A stretch of DNA of 64,000 nucleotides from Flavitalea plasmicola (GTDB lineage: Bacteria > Bacteroidota > Bacteroidia > Chitinophagales > Chitinophagaceae). Shown in pieces: positions 18,450 through 27,000 of this stretch (positions within the stretch are counted from its first letter, which is position 1; the number at the start of each line of letters is the position of its first letter). The position numbers and the translations under genes were made by a program. Under the pieces are notes generated by a model that was not told the DNA's origin, searched no databases, and worked only from the letters and a program-made list of their open reading frames with translations. The stretch covers positions 372,001 to 436,000 of the forward strand of contig NZ_JAUOTO010000007.1 of assembly GCF_030546645.1 (NCBI RefSeq), given 5' to 3'.

Positions 18450-19481
18450 ATGGAGCAATTGTTACAACAGATCGAGGCCTACAAACAGGAAATAGGGAGC
18501 ATCCAACCCGACGGAGCAGACGCCCTGGAAGCGTATCGCATCAAATTCCTTGGCACCAAAGGCATTGTGAAGAGCTTGTTTGCAGAGATGAAAAATGTCC
18601 CGGCGGACAGGAAAAAAGAGTTTGGACAAGTATTGAATGAGTTCAAGCAATTGGCCGAAGCCAAATACGAGCAATGGAAGAGCCATGGTGACAGCGCCCA
18701 CGCTTCCGCAGGTCCCGCCATCGACCTTAGCCTGCCCGGCGACCCCTTGCCCCTGGGCACCCATCACCCCATCACGCTGGTGCGCAACCAGATCGTGCAC
18801 ATCTTCGGACGACTTGGCTTCTCCGTGGAAGAAGGCCCCGAGATCGAAGATGACTGGCATAACTTCACCGCCCTCAATCTCCCGGAAAATCATCCTGCCC
18901 GGGATATGCAGGACACTTTCTATATTCATCAGAACCCCGACTGGCTGCTGCGTACCCATACCAGCAGCGTACAGGCCCGCGTGATGGAAAGACAAAAGCC
19001 TCCCATTCGCATCATTTGCCCCGGCCGGGTCTACCGCAATGAGACCATCAGCGCCCGCGCCCACTGCTTCTTCCACCAGACTGAAGGACTGTACGTGGAT
19101 GAGAATGTATCTTTCGCCGATCTGAAACAAACCCTCTATTTCTTCGTGCAGGAAATGTTTGGAAAGGATGTGAAAGTGCGGTTCCGCCCCTCCTATTTCC
19201 CGTTCACGGAGCCCAGCGCCGAAATGGACATCAATTGCCGCATCTGCGGCGGCAGCGGTTGCAGCGTATGCAAACACACGGGATGGGTAGAGATCCTCGG
19301 CAGCGGTATGGTACATCCGAAAATGCTGGAGAACTTCGGCATCGACTCCAATAAATATACAGGCTTCGCATTCGGGATGGGCGTCGAACGGATCTGTCAG
19401 CTCAAATACAGGGTCAACGACCTCCGCCTGTATTCGCAAAATGACGTACGATTCCTCAGGCAATTCACCGGGGCGGTATAA
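18450..19481 (+). CDS. pheS: Phenylalanine--tRNA ligase alpha subunit
   Basis: This catalytic subunit charges tRNA-Phe. The 343-residue protein is of normal length and has an N-terminal coiled coil, class II motif 2 (VYRNETISARAHCFFHQTEG) and motif 3 (GFAFGMGVERICQLKY). The Cys-rich insert INCRICGGSGCSVCKHTGW resembles the zinc-binding insert of some bacterial PheS. The beta subunit gene pheT is not adjacent; the next gene is a dehydrogenase. The start is fixed by MEQLLQQIEAYKQEI and a strong promoter just upstream. Confidence 0.97.
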   Translation: MEQLLQQIEAYKQEIGSIQPDGADALEAYRIKFLGTKGIVKSLFAEMKNVPADRKKEFGQVLNEFKQLAEAKYEQWKSHGDSAHASAGPAIDLSLPGDPLPLGTHHPITLVRNQIVHIFGRLGFSVEEGPEIEDDWHNFTALNLPENHPARDMQDTFYIHQNPDWLLRTHTSSVQARVMERQKPPIRIICPGRVYRNETISARAHCFFHQTEGLYVDENVSFADLKQTLYFFVQEMFGKDVKVRFRPSYFPFTEPSAEMDINCRICGGSGCSVCKHTGWVEILGSGMVHPKMLENFGIDSNKYTGFAFGMGVERICQLKYRVNDLRLYSQNDVRFLRQFTGAV

Positions 19482-19492
19482 ATATTAATTGT

Positions 19493-20341
19493 ATGATCCA
19501 CTCCATCTGCATTTGCGGAGCAGGCACCATGGGCAGCGGTATCGCTCAGACAGCTGCGGCAGGCGGCTTCAAAACGATCCTCTTTGATGTTAATGCCGAA
19601 GTCCTGCAAAAAGGAAAAGCTTCCATCGAAAAGAATGTTAGGGCCTTAAAAGAGAAAGGACGCATCACCCCCGAAGAAGAACAAGCGACCCTCCAACGCC
19701 TGCATCTCGCCGCAGACCTCCGGGACTGCCGCGCCGACCTCATCATCGAAGCCATCGTGGAAAAACAGGAAGCCAAGCTGGACCTCTTTCGCCGGCTGGC
19801 GGAATACAATGACAGTCAAACCATCTTTACCTCCAACACCTCTTCGCTGTCCATCACCGCACTGGCGGAACAGCTGCCTCATCCGGAAAAATTCGCCGGC
19901 CTGCATTTCTTTAATCCCGCCCCCCTCATGAAGCTGGTGGAAGTGATCAAAGCACGCACAACGGACGACACCGTCATCCGCACCCTCCTGGATCTTGCCA
20001 GGCAGATGGGCAAAACGCCCGTCCTGTGTAAGGACGCACCAGGCTTCATTGTCAATCACGTTGCAAGACCCTACTATCTGGAAGCGCTACGACTTGTAGA
20101 GAATGGCGCCGCCGACCTCGCCGACATCGACGATATAATGGAAGCATCCGGTTTTAAAATGGGGCCCTTCCGGCTGATGGACCTCATCGGCAATGACATA
20201 AACTATGCCGTGAGCTGCTCCGTCTATGATGCAATGGGCAAACCCTCCCGGCTGCGGCCCTCCGCTATCCAGGAAAAGAAAGTCCGGGACGGAGAGCTGG
20301 GTCGCAAATCCGGAAAAGGATATTATAACTATCTTCACTGA
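19493..20341 (+). CDS. 3-hydroxyacyl-CoA (3-hydroxybutyryl-CoA) dehydrogenase
   Basis: The 282-residue NAD-dependent enzyme oxidises 3-hydroxyacyl-CoA in fatty-acid or butyrate-type metabolism. GAGTMGSGIAQ (9-19) is the dinucleotide fold, HFFNPAPLMKLVEV carries the catalytic His, and CKDAPGFIVNHVARPY is the family signature. The C-terminal domain ends REGELGRKSGKGYY-like (here DGELGRKSGKGYYNY). It follows pheS by 11 bp and precedes the epimerase by three, so the three probably form one unit. Confidence 0.94.
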   Translation: MIHSICICGAGTMGSGIAQTAAAGGFKTILFDVNAEVLQKGKASIEKNVRALKEKGRITPEEEQATLQRLHLAADLRDCRADLIIEAIVEKQEAKLDLFRRLAEYNDSQTIFTSNTSSLSITALAEQLPHPEKFAGLHFFNPAPLMKLVEVIKARTTDDTVIRTLLDLARQMGKTPVLCKDAPGFIVNHVARPYYLEALRLVENGAADLADIDDIMEASGFKMGPFRLMDLIGNDINYAVSCSVYDAMGKPSRLRPSAIQEKKVRDGELGRKSGKGYYNYLH

Positions 20342-20344
20342 TCT

Positions 20345-21367
20345 ATGGATCCCATTACGCTTAACCCATCGGGCAAAGGAAGGGTCCTCGTCACAGGAGG
20401 CACCGGATTTCTCGGAGCTTACATTCTCAGGGAATTGGTAGAAAGAGGATATTCCGTCCGGGCCATTCGCCGGGACGGTCGGCAACCCTTCTATATCGCT
20501 CCTGGTATCCTGGATAAAGTGGAATGGGTACCCGGCGACATCATGGACCCCATCGGCATGGAAGAGGCCATGGAGGGCGTTGACGCCGTCATCCACGCAG
20601 CGGCAAAGGTCTCCTTTGACAGGAAGGAAAGGCATACTCTTTATGCCACCAATATCGAAGGCACCGCCAATGTGGTGAATGCAGCCATCGCACAGGGCAT
20701 ACACCGTTTCGTACATGTCAGCTCCGTCGCCGCCCTGGGCCGCACGAAAAAAGAGGAGAAAGTGACGGAAGAAAAAAAATGGGAAAGCAACAAGCATCAA
20801 ACGAGCTACGCCATCAGCAAATTTTACGGTGAGCTGGAAGTTTGGCGGGCCATCGGCGAAGGCCTGCCGGCCGTCATCGTAAACCCCAGCACCATCCTCG
20901 GCTACGGCGATTGGAATACCTCCAGCTGCGCGATCTTTAAAAATGTATACAGGGAATTCCCCTGGTACAGCAATGGCATCAACGGGTTCGTGGACGTTAC
21001 GGACGTCTCTGCGGCCATCGTCGCCTTGCTGGAAAGCGATATCACCGGGCAGCGCTTTATCCTCAATGCAGACAACTGGTCCTTCAGACAGCTGTTCAAT
21101 AACATCGCCGCAGCATTTGAGAAAAAACCACCCCACCGGGAAGCCACGCCCTTCCTTGGCGCCATCGCCTGGCGACTGGAAAAGATAAAGTCGATGTTTT
21201 CCGGCCACCGCCCACTGCTGACCCGGGAAAGCGCCCGTGTTGCACAAAGCAGGACCATGTTTGACAATAGCAAGATCCTGCGGCAACTGCCCGGCTTCCG
21301 GTTTACTCCGCTGGAAAAGACGATACAGGGCGCCTGCAACGCGTATAGGCTGCTGAAGGCGGAATGA
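20345..21367 (+). CDS. NAD-dependent epimerase/dehydratase (extended SDR)
   Basis: The 340-residue protein has the Rossmann motif GGTGFLGAYIL near residue 13, an acidic DIMDP loop, HVSSVAALG for the catalytic Ser strand and SYAISKFYGE for the Tyr-xxx-Lys pair. It belongs to the dihydroflavonol-4-reductase-like extended SDR group; the sugar or steroid-like substrate is not evident. It starts three bases after the preceding dehydrogenase and is likely co-transcribed with it. Confidence 0.88.
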   Translation: MDPITLNPSGKGRVLVTGGTGFLGAYILRELVERGYSVRAIRRDGRQPFYIAPGILDKVEWVPGDIMDPIGMEEAMEGVDAVIHAAAKVSFDRKERHTLYATNIEGTANVVNAAIAQGIHRFVHVSSVAALGRTKKEEKVTEEKKWESNKHQTSYAISKFYGELEVWRAIGEGLPAVIVNPSTILGYGDWNTSSCAIFKNVYREFPWYSNGINGFVDVTDVSAAIVALLESDITGQRFILNADNWSFRQLFNNIAAAFEKKPPHREATPFLGAIAWRLEKIKSMFSGHRPLLTRESARVAQSRTMFDNSKILRQLPGFRFTPLEKTIQGACNAYRLLKAE

Positions 21368-21455
21368 TCCACACTGGCCTGGCGCATGTTAAAATCCCTC
21401 TGCCGCCTTTCAAATTCCATATAACCTGCCTATCTTACCATATAAAACGATATCC

Positions 21456-22547
21456 ATGAATGCGCATTTCCTAAGGCCCCTCCTTTACAGCGCTTTAATC
21501 CTGTTGTCGCTGCCCCTCTATTCCCAGGATAAGACCTTCAGCATAACCGGTAAGGTCATCGATGCAAAATCCGGCCAGGCCCTGGCAGGCGCCAGCGTTT
21601 TCTGCCAGAACACCACGATAGGCACCGTGTCAAAGAATGATGGCAGCTTCTCCATGCGCCTGGCCAATGGGGGATACGACATGATCGTCTCCTTTACGGG
21701 TTATGAGACGAGAAACATCCGCATCAATAAGGATACGAAGGATAAGGACAGTCTCACCATTGAAATGAAAGAAGCGGACAAAAGCCTGGGAGAAGCAGTC
21801 GTCACCGGCAGCGCAGAGGTGGAGGACGGCTGGAATAAATACGGACAGTTCTTCCTGGATAATTTCATCGGGACCACACCCTTCGCCTCCCAATGCACCC
21901 TGGAGAATAAGGATGCCCTGAAATTTTATTTCTATAAGAAAAGGAACAAGCTCCGGGTAAAAGCGAAAGAAGAGCTGATCGTTACCAATAATGCCCTCGG
22001 CTATAAGATAAGATTCCAGCTGGACTCCTTCGTATACGAGTACGGCACGAATATCAGCACCTATGCGGGCTATCCCCTCTTCGAAGAGATGCAGGGAACG
22101 CCTGAGCAACAGCAGACCTGGAAGAACAACAGGGATTATACTTATGCCGGCTCCCGGCTTCATTTCATCCGCAGCTGGTACGACAGCACGCTGGCGGACG
22201 AAGGGTTCATACTGGAATGGGCGGACAGCAGCAATAAGGGAAAGCTCAAAACCATCAAGGACCCCTACGACCCAAAATTCTATTCAGTGGACAGCGGAGA
22301 GGTGGCGATCAACCTCACAGGCCGCCTGAGGGTGAGCTACACCAACCAGGTACCCAACAGAAAATACCTGCAGGAGCACAATTTCCCGCTCAATACAAAA
22401 GTGGAGATCTCCGCGCTGGACCTCCTCAATGGCTTCGTCATCGAGGAGAACGGCTATTTTTACGACCAGCCGGACGTGATCAATATGGGTTACTGGGCCT
22501 GGAAGAAACTGGCGGAGACGTTGCCGTACGACTACAACCCGGAATGA
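21456..22547 (+). CDS. Exported protein with carboxypeptidase-regulatory-like domain
   Basis: The 363-residue protein begins with a signal peptide (to about residue 24, LPLYSQ). Residues ~27-115 are a carboxypeptidase-D regulatory-like beta-sandwich: FSITGKVIDAKSGQALAGAS to FTGYETRNIRI, the same domain that starts SusC-type receptors. The rest (~120-363) has no TonB plug or full barrel and is of unknown function. It may be an outer-membrane or periplasmic protein. An 88-bp gap precedes it. Confidence 0.85.
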   Translation: MNAHFLRPLLYSALILLSLPLYSQDKTFSITGKVIDAKSGQALAGASVFCQNTTIGTVSKNDGSFSMRLANGGYDMIVSFTGYETRNIRINKDTKDKDSLTIEMKEADKSLGEAVVTGSAEVEDGWNKYGQFFLDNFIGTTPFASQCTLENKDALKFYFYKKRNKLRVKAKEELIVTNNALGYKIRFQLDSFVYEYGTNISTYAGYPLFEEMQGTPEQQQTWKNNRDYTYAGSRLHFIRSWYDSTLADEGFILEWADSSNKGKLKTIKDPYDPKFYSVDSGEVAINLTGRLRVSYTNQVPNRKYLQEHNFPLNTKVEISALDLLNGFVIEENGYFYDQPDVINMGYWAWKKLAETLPYDYNPE

Positions 22548-22563
22548 GTTGTTAACCGCCAAT

Positions 22564-22693
22564 CTTCCCTCGATGGTCTTTCATCTGGCTAGTTCCGCTT
22601 AGCAGACCTTGCTTCCTCGAACTCGCTGAGCTTCTACCGATGCCTGCGGCATCTATCAGGGCCTATGATGGGCCTTCGGCCGGTTGAGCTGTG
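22564..22693. repeat. Cluster of short palindromes between convergent genes
   Basis: Several hairpins follow one another: GATGCC-TGC-GGCATC, GGCC-N-GGGCC, GGCC-TTC-GGCC and GGTTGAG-CTGTG-CTCAACC. They lie between two convergent stop codons (22547 and 22695). The style matches the CC-TGT-GG hairpins elsewhere in the window. It may act as a bidirectional terminator, but no clear T-tract is present. Confidence 0.45.
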
Positions 22694-22694
22694 C

Positions 22695-23642
22695 TCAACC
22701 TTGCATGACCCTGTTCCAAAGTTCAGGTATCCGCTTGATCCACACCAGCTCCCTTTTCTTGACCGCAGCCTCCTCCACAGGCGTGCCGAAATACACTTTG
22801 CCCGCCTCCAGCGAAGCAGGCACTCCGCTCTGCGCCAATACCACTGAATTATCCCCGATAGACAGCGTTTTGCTGACGCCTACCTGGCCCCAGAGGATCA
22901 CCCCGTTGCCGATCTCCACGGCGCCGGCAATACCTACCTGGCCGGCAAACAGACAATTCCTGCCCGTGACCGTGTCGTGACCGATATGTACGAGATTATC
23001 CATCTTCGTACCCGCACCGATGCGTGTATCATGGCTTACCCCCCTGTCAATGGTACAATTGGCGCCTATCTCCACCCCATCTTCCAGCACCACCCGCCCG
23101 CAGCTCTCCATCTTCTTATACCACAGCTCCCTGTCCTTTTTGGAATTATAGTAAAAGGCATCGCTCCCGATGACGGTGCCCGCCTGGATGATCACCTTGT
23201 TGCCGATGACACAATGGTCGAGGATAGTGACATGGGGATGAATAATGCAATCATCACCGATCACCACATGATGGCCGATGAAGACACCGGGCGCTATATA
23301 CGTATTTTTACCTATGACGGCCGAATCGCTGACCATTTTCACCGCCGGCTCGAAAGGGCGGAAATGACGGACGATCTTCAGATAAGCTTCAAAAGGCTGC
23401 TCCACCACCAGCAGCGCTTTCCCCGCAGGCAGCTGCTCCACCGCTTGGTTAATGATGATATAGCTGGCCGCCGACCTGATACACTTGTCATAGTACTTCG
23501 GATGGTCCACGAACACAAGATCGCCTTTCTCTACTTTATGGATCTCGTTTATGCCGGTGGCATGGCCATTCTTATCACCAATAAGCTGAGCGCCCAGGAA
23601 GTCGGCGATCCATTGAACAGAGACGGGAGAAGGAAATTTCAT
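22695..23642 (-). CDS. lpxD: UDP-3-O-acylglucosamine N-acyltransferase (LpxD type)
   Basis: The 315-residue acyltransferase has an N-terminal uridine-binding-like domain (about 1-105) and a left-handed beta-helix of hexapeptide repeats (about 110-290) with the catalytic His region LVHIGHDTVTGRNC. It transfers a 3-hydroxyacyl chain in lipid A synthesis (established for the family). It is somewhat shorter than the typical ~340-residue LpxD and is not beside lpxA/lpxC, so it may be a second, LpxD-like copy. Confidence 0.82.
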   Translation of the reverse strand: MKFPSPVSVQWIADFLGAQLIGDKNGHATGINEIHKVEKGDLVFVDHPKYYDKCIRSAASYIIINQAVEQLPAGKALLVVEQPFEAYLKIVRHFRPFEPAVKMVSDSAVIGKNTYIAPGVFIGHHVVIGDDCIIHPHVTILDHCVIGNKVIIQAGTVIGSDAFYYNSKKDRELWYKKMESCGRVVLEDGVEIGANCTIDRGVSHDTRIGAGTKMDNLVHIGHDTVTGRNCLFAGQVGIAGAVEIGNGVILWGQVGVSKTLSIGDNSVVLAQSGVPASLEAGKVYFGTPVEEAAVKKRELVWIKRIPELWNRVMQG

Positions 23643-23774
23643 GATGGAAAATTTGTGCGAAGGTAGCCCGGAACGAAGACTTTAAGACGCTGTCTTCGCT
23701 CCCTTTTCCACAGGCTAAAAAAAAATGTGAATAAAATTTATGAGAAAATTTTTTCAGATAGAGAAAATTATTTT

Positions 23775-23857
23775 TAATATTGTGTAGGGAAATTTATTTC
23801 CCGGTACTTACTAACCCATCCATATACTAAGAGTCCCGCCTTCTGGCGGGATTTTTG
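23775..23857 (+). ncRNA. Candidate small RNA with two hairpins
   Basis: A near-consensus -7 box TAATATTG (23775-23782) is followed by a hairpin GGGAAA-TTTA-TTTCCC (23787-23802) and then by the intrinsic terminator at 23834-23856. No gene on the plus strand starts upstream of this terminator, since lpxD runs the other way. A transcript of about 70 nt from ~23787 is inferred. It could instead be an attenuating leader for the rRNA pseudouridine synthase gene. Confidence 0.4.
23834..23856 (+). terminator. Intrinsic terminator not preceded by any gene
   Basis: TCCCGCC (23834-23840), loop TTCT and GGCGGGA (23845-23851) form a perfect 7-bp stem followed by five T residues. The nearest plus-strand gene upstream ends more than 1 kb away beyond a minus-strand gene. 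Confidence 0.75.
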
Positions 23858-23912
23858 TTTGCTTAAACCCTGGATCCGCCATCCGATTTTCATTCAAATT
23901 TTTTCAACCATC

Positions 23913-24479
23913 GTGTCCCGGTATTTCATCGTATACAAGCCATTCAACGTGTTGTCTCAATTTACTTCCAATGAAGGAAAGCCGACATTAAAGGATTTTT
24001 TTTCCGTGCCCGCCGACGTGTATCCCGTTGGCCGCCTGGATTTCGACAGCGAAGGGCTCTTGTTGCTCACGAATGACAAACAGCTGAACCATCGCCTCCT
24101 CGATCCAAAATTTGCACACGAACGGGAGTACTGGGTACAGGTGGATGGACAGATCGATGAAGCCGCTTTACAACGTTTGCGTTCGGGCGTTACCATCAAT
24201 ATCGACGGTAAACCATATACCACCCGCCGCTGCCAGGTGGAGCTGTTCGACAGCGAACCAGGGGTGCCGGTGAGAAATCCCCCCATCCGTTATCGTGCCC
24301 ATATTCCTACCAGTTGGATAAAGATCGTCCTGCAGGAAGGCAAAAACAGGCAGGTCCGGAAAATGACGGCGCAGGCCGGTTTTCCCACATTGAGACTGAT
24401 ACGCCACCGCATCGGCAACATCACCCTGGATGGTTTACAACCCGGTGAGATGCGGGAAATCGTTAACTTTCCATCATAA
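23913..24479 (+). CDS. rluE: rRNA large-subunit pseudouridine synthase (RluE/RsuA type)
   Basis: The 188-residue enzyme isomerises uridine in rRNA. The GTG start at 23913 gives SRYFIVYKPFNVLSQF, the normal beginning; a TTG at 23859 would lie in the T-tract of the terminator. The catalytic motif is GRLDFDSEGLLLLTND with Asp in RLD. GKNRQVRKMTAQAG is the C-terminal family signature. There is no S4 domain, which fits RluE rather than RsuA/RluB. The yicC gene follows after 11 bp. Confidence 0.92.
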   Translation: MSRYFIVYKPFNVLSQFTSNEGKPTLKDFFSVPADVYPVGRLDFDSEGLLLLTNDKQLNHRLLDPKFAHEREYWVQVDGQIDEAALQRLRSGVTINIDGKPYTTRRCQVELFDSEPGVPVRNPPIRYRAHIPTSWIKIVLQEGKNRQVRKMTAQAGFPTLRLIRHRIGNITLDGLQPGEMREIVNFPS

Positions 24480-24490
24480 AATATATAAAC

Positions 24491-25366
24491 ATGCTGAAAT
24501 CAATGACCGGCTTCGGGCGCGCAGAACAGGCAGTAGGAGACAAAACCTTCCAGGTGGATATCAAATCCCTGAATGGCAAACAGTTTGAATTGCAGCTGAA
24601 ACTACCCGCTTTTCTAAAACCATTCGAATTCTCCATCCGCAAGCTCCTTTCCGAAAAGCTGGGTCGCGGCTCGCTGGACTGTACCATCAGCCTGAAAGGC
24701 ACCGGCAACGCCAAACCTGTCAGCATCAACACCGACCTCGCCAAAGCTTATTACAAAGCCCTGGCCGATCTGTCCGAAGAATTGAACCTGGATCCTTCGA
24801 ATATCCTCAGCACCCTGGTGAAATTACCCGAAGTGATCACCCCCACCAGCGACACCCTCACCGATGAAGAATGGCAGCAATTTGAAAAAGTGATCCTCAG
24901 CGCCATCGACGACCTGAACGGACACCGCCTTAACGAAGGGGCATCCCTGGAAGAAGACCTCCTTCTCCGTATCGACAATATTCTCAAGCACCAGGAAGAA
25001 GTGATCCGCCTGGAACCCCTCCGGCAGGTAAAGATCCGGGAAGGCCTCACCAAACTGCTGGAAGAGCAGGTCGGCAAGGAGAACTATGACGCCAACAGGC
25101 TGGAACAGGAACTGATCTATTATATTGAAAAGATAGACGTCAGCGAAGAGCAGGTAAGGCTGAAGAACCACTGCGATTATTTTAAGAACATCCTGCAGGA
25201 GCCGGAAGAGGGCAAGGGAAAAAAGCTTTCCTTCATCTTACAGGAAATAGGCCGGGAGATCAACACCACAGGCAGCAAGGCGTATGATTCCACTATCCAG
25301 AAATGCGTAGTGCTGATGAAGGACGAGCTGGAAAAAGCAAAGGAACAGGTCTTAAATGTGCTATAG
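24491..25366 (+). CDS. yicC: YicC-family endoribonuclease
   Basis: This 291-residue protein has the YicC N-terminal domain (MLKSMTGFGRAEQ; VDIKSLNGKQFELQLKLP) and the C-terminal DUF1732 domain (IDVSEEQVRLKNHCDYF; GKKLSFILQEIGREINTTGSKA). YicC homologues have been shown to act as endoribonucleases. It ends in a 22-bp perfect palindrome and is followed by the first heptamer repeat. The usual gmk neighbour is not here but lies at 60.6 kb beside murA. Confidence 0.94.
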   Translation: MLKSMTGFGRAEQAVGDKTFQVDIKSLNGKQFELQLKLPAFLKPFEFSIRKLLSEKLGRGSLDCTISLKGTGNAKPVSINTDLAKAYYKALADLSEELNLDPSNILSTLVKLPEVITPTSDTLTDEEWQQFEKVILSAIDDLNGHRLNEGASLEEDLLLRIDNILKHQEEVIRLEPLRQVKIREGLTKLLEEQVGKENYDANRLEQELIYYIEKIDVSEEQVRLKNHCDYFKNILQEPEEGKGKKLSFILQEIGREINTTGSKAYDSTIQKCVVLMKDELEKAKEQVLNVL

Positions 25367-25374
25367 CACATTTA
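25353..25374. repeat. 22-bp perfect palindrome at the yicC stop
   Basis: TAAATGTGCTA (25353-25363) is followed without a loop by its reverse complement TAGCACATTTA. The TAG stop of yicC lies inside it. It touches the heptamer repeat array on its right. Confidence 0.6.
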
Positions 25375-25602
25375 GCTACAAGCTACAAGCTACAATCTGC
25401 AAGCCAGGCGTTTTAAAAAGTCTTACTTTGAACCTATCTTTACACAAATAAAATTCCTTGAAACCGAAGCTTTTCTCCCCCCTTGTAGCTTGTAGCCTGA
25501 AGCTTGAAGCTTTCCTCGCAGCTCGCAGCTCTTTGCTCAAAGCTCGCAGCTCAAAGCTCATGGCCCTGCTCGCTGCTTGTAGCCTGCAGCTTGCAGCTTG
25601 TA
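25374..25602. repeat. GCTTGNA heptamer inverted repeat, copy 1
   Basis: The left arm (25374-25402) reads AGCTACAAGCTACAAGCTAC and onward; the right array (25482-25602) repeats CTTGTAGC, CTTGAAGC, CTCGCAGC and CTTGCAGC with a 7-base period, extended here with variants. The spacer (~80 bp) is AT-rich. Unlike copies 2, 3 and 5, this copy lies between two co-directional genes and its right array runs into the gldH coding frame. Confidence 0.75.
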
Positions 25603-26030
25603 CCCCCCTCCCTTCCGATGTTTTTGAAAAGAACGTGACCATCCCCGGTCAGGCCTGGGCCAGCAGCTTCAAGCCCCGCATCGACTTTACCATACAGGCA
25701 AAAGACACGGCAGACCGGTACAACGTTTATGTGGTGCTGCGGCATTCCGATGCTTACCAATACAATAATATCTGGATACAGGGCATCATCCGCAAGCCGG
25801 GAGACACCGTTGGCAAGAGCCTGCGCGCCGACCTTCCCCTGGCCGATAACAATGGATGGAAGGGCAGTGGCATGGACGATATTTACGAACACCGCATCCT
25901 GGTCCGCGACCTGGCCCTTACAGGCTTTTCAAAACCCGGTACCTATTCCTTTACACTACAGCAAATAATGCGCGATGACCCCCTCCCACATGTCCTGAAC
26001 GTAGGGGTCCGCCTGGAAAAAGTGCAATGA
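25533..26030 (+). CDS. gldH: Gliding motility lipoprotein GldH
   Basis: The mature part matches GldH: an exported lipoprotein of ~150 residues with VTIPGQAWASSFKPRIDFTI, VVLRHSDAYQYNNIWIQ and a final YSFTLQQIMRDDPLPHVLNVGV. From TTG 25533 the signal peptide is LKARSSKLMALLAACSLQLA followed by Cys, with a charged start, a hydrophobic core and the lipobox LAAC. ATG 25560 gives a shorter peptide; the frame is open back to TTG 25458. The whole signal peptide is encoded by the heptamer repeat array (CAGCTTGCAGCTTGT = QLAAC). The stop overlaps the kinase start by four bases. Confidence 0.8.
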   Translation: MLKARSSKLMALLAACSLQLAACTPLPSDVFEKNVTIPGQAWASSFKPRIDFTIQAKDTADRYNVYVVLRHSDAYQYNNIWIQGIIRKPGDTVGKSLRADLPLADNNGWKGSGMDDIYEHRILVRDLALTGFSKPGTYSFTLQQIMRDDPLPHVLNVGVRLEKVQ

Positions 26031-26995
26031 ACCTATTTGGAAAAAGACGCCTTGCCATTGCCACCACCGTCTACTGGGTGCTGCTCGCCTATATCATTGC
26101 CGGGCTGGGCTGGTGGTTCATCGCCCTGCAAACACAGAACAGGCAGATGGCCACCTACAAATTACAGGAGCTGAAGCTGGACGATCCCGCCTATGAATCC
26201 AGGCTCAACGCCATCAATGCGGAAGCCGATCGGAAAACAGCCGGTTACATCGGCGAAGGCAGCACCTTCCTCCTCCTGATCCTCGTAGGCGCCCTCTTTG
26301 TCTACCGGGAAGTAAGAAGACAAATAAGACTACAGCTGCAACAACAATACTTCATGATGGCCGTTACCCACGAGCTGAAAACACCCATCGCCGTCACCAA
26401 GCTCAACCTCGAGACCCTTCAGAAACATCGGCTGGACGAACAAAAACAACAAAAGATCATCCAGGCAGCCCTCCAGGAAACAGGCAGGCTGGATAACCTG
26501 GCCAATAATATTCTCATCGCTTCCCAGCTGGAAGGGGGCGGCTACACCCGCTCCAAAGAAGACCTCGACCTCTCTTCCCTGGTACAACGCATCGTGCACG
26601 ACCTCCGTCACCGTTATGCCGACCGGAAATGGGAAGACGTCATCGAACCCGGCTGCAGTCTCGCAGGGGACCCCCTCCTGCTGCAAATGCTCGTCAGCAA
26701 CCTCGCAGAGAATGCCATCAAATATTCTCCTAAGGAAGGCGTCATTTCCATCCTGCTGCGGAAACAAAAAGACCATATCCTTCTCCAGGTCAAAGACGAA
26801 GGACCCGGCATACCGGAGGAAGAAAAAAAGAAGATCTTCGACAAGTTCTATCGCACAGGCCGGGAACAGACCCGCACCGCCCAGGGGACAGGACTGGGCC
26901 TTTACCTCTGCCGCAAGATCGCCCTGGACCATAAAGCAACGATTAAAGTCACCGACAATTCCCCGGTTGGGAGTATTTTTACAGTATCGTTTTAA
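26027..26995 (+). CDS. Sensor histidine kinase
   Basis: The 322-residue kinase has two membrane helices (about 10-34 and 78-94) around a short periplasmic loop, a HisKA domain with the phosphorylated His115 in AVTHELKTP, and a HATPase domain with N box NLAENAIKY, G1 DEGPGIPEEE, F box KIFDKFYRT and G2 GTGLGLYLC. It overlaps gldH by four bases and is followed after five bases by its response regulator. The periplasmic loop is too short to suggest a ligand. Confidence 0.95.
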   Translation: MNLFGKRRLAIATTVYWVLLAYIIAGLGWWFIALQTQNRQMATYKLQELKLDDPAYESRLNAINAEADRKTAGYIGEGSTFLLLILVGALFVYREVRRQIRLQLQQQYFMMAVTHELKTPIAVTKLNLETLQKHRLDEQKQQKIIQAALQETGRLDNLANNILIASQLEGGGYTRSKEDLDLSSLVQRIVHDLRHRYADRKWEDVIEPGCSLAGDPLLLQMLVSNLAENAIKYSPKEGVISILLRKQKDHILLQVKDEGPGIPEEEKKKIFDKFYRTGREQTRTAQGTGLGLYLCRKIALDHKATIKVTDNSPVGSIFTVSF

Positions 26996-27000
26996 TATTT

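Noticed and set aside
22564-22693. tRNA or other known RNA gene in the palindrome cluster
   Set aside because: The stems are too short and do not make a cloverleaf; no anticodon or CCA arrangement is visible.
25374-25602. CRISPR-like array
   Set aside because: The period is seven bases with inverted arms and no unique spacers of CRISPR size; there are no cas genes.
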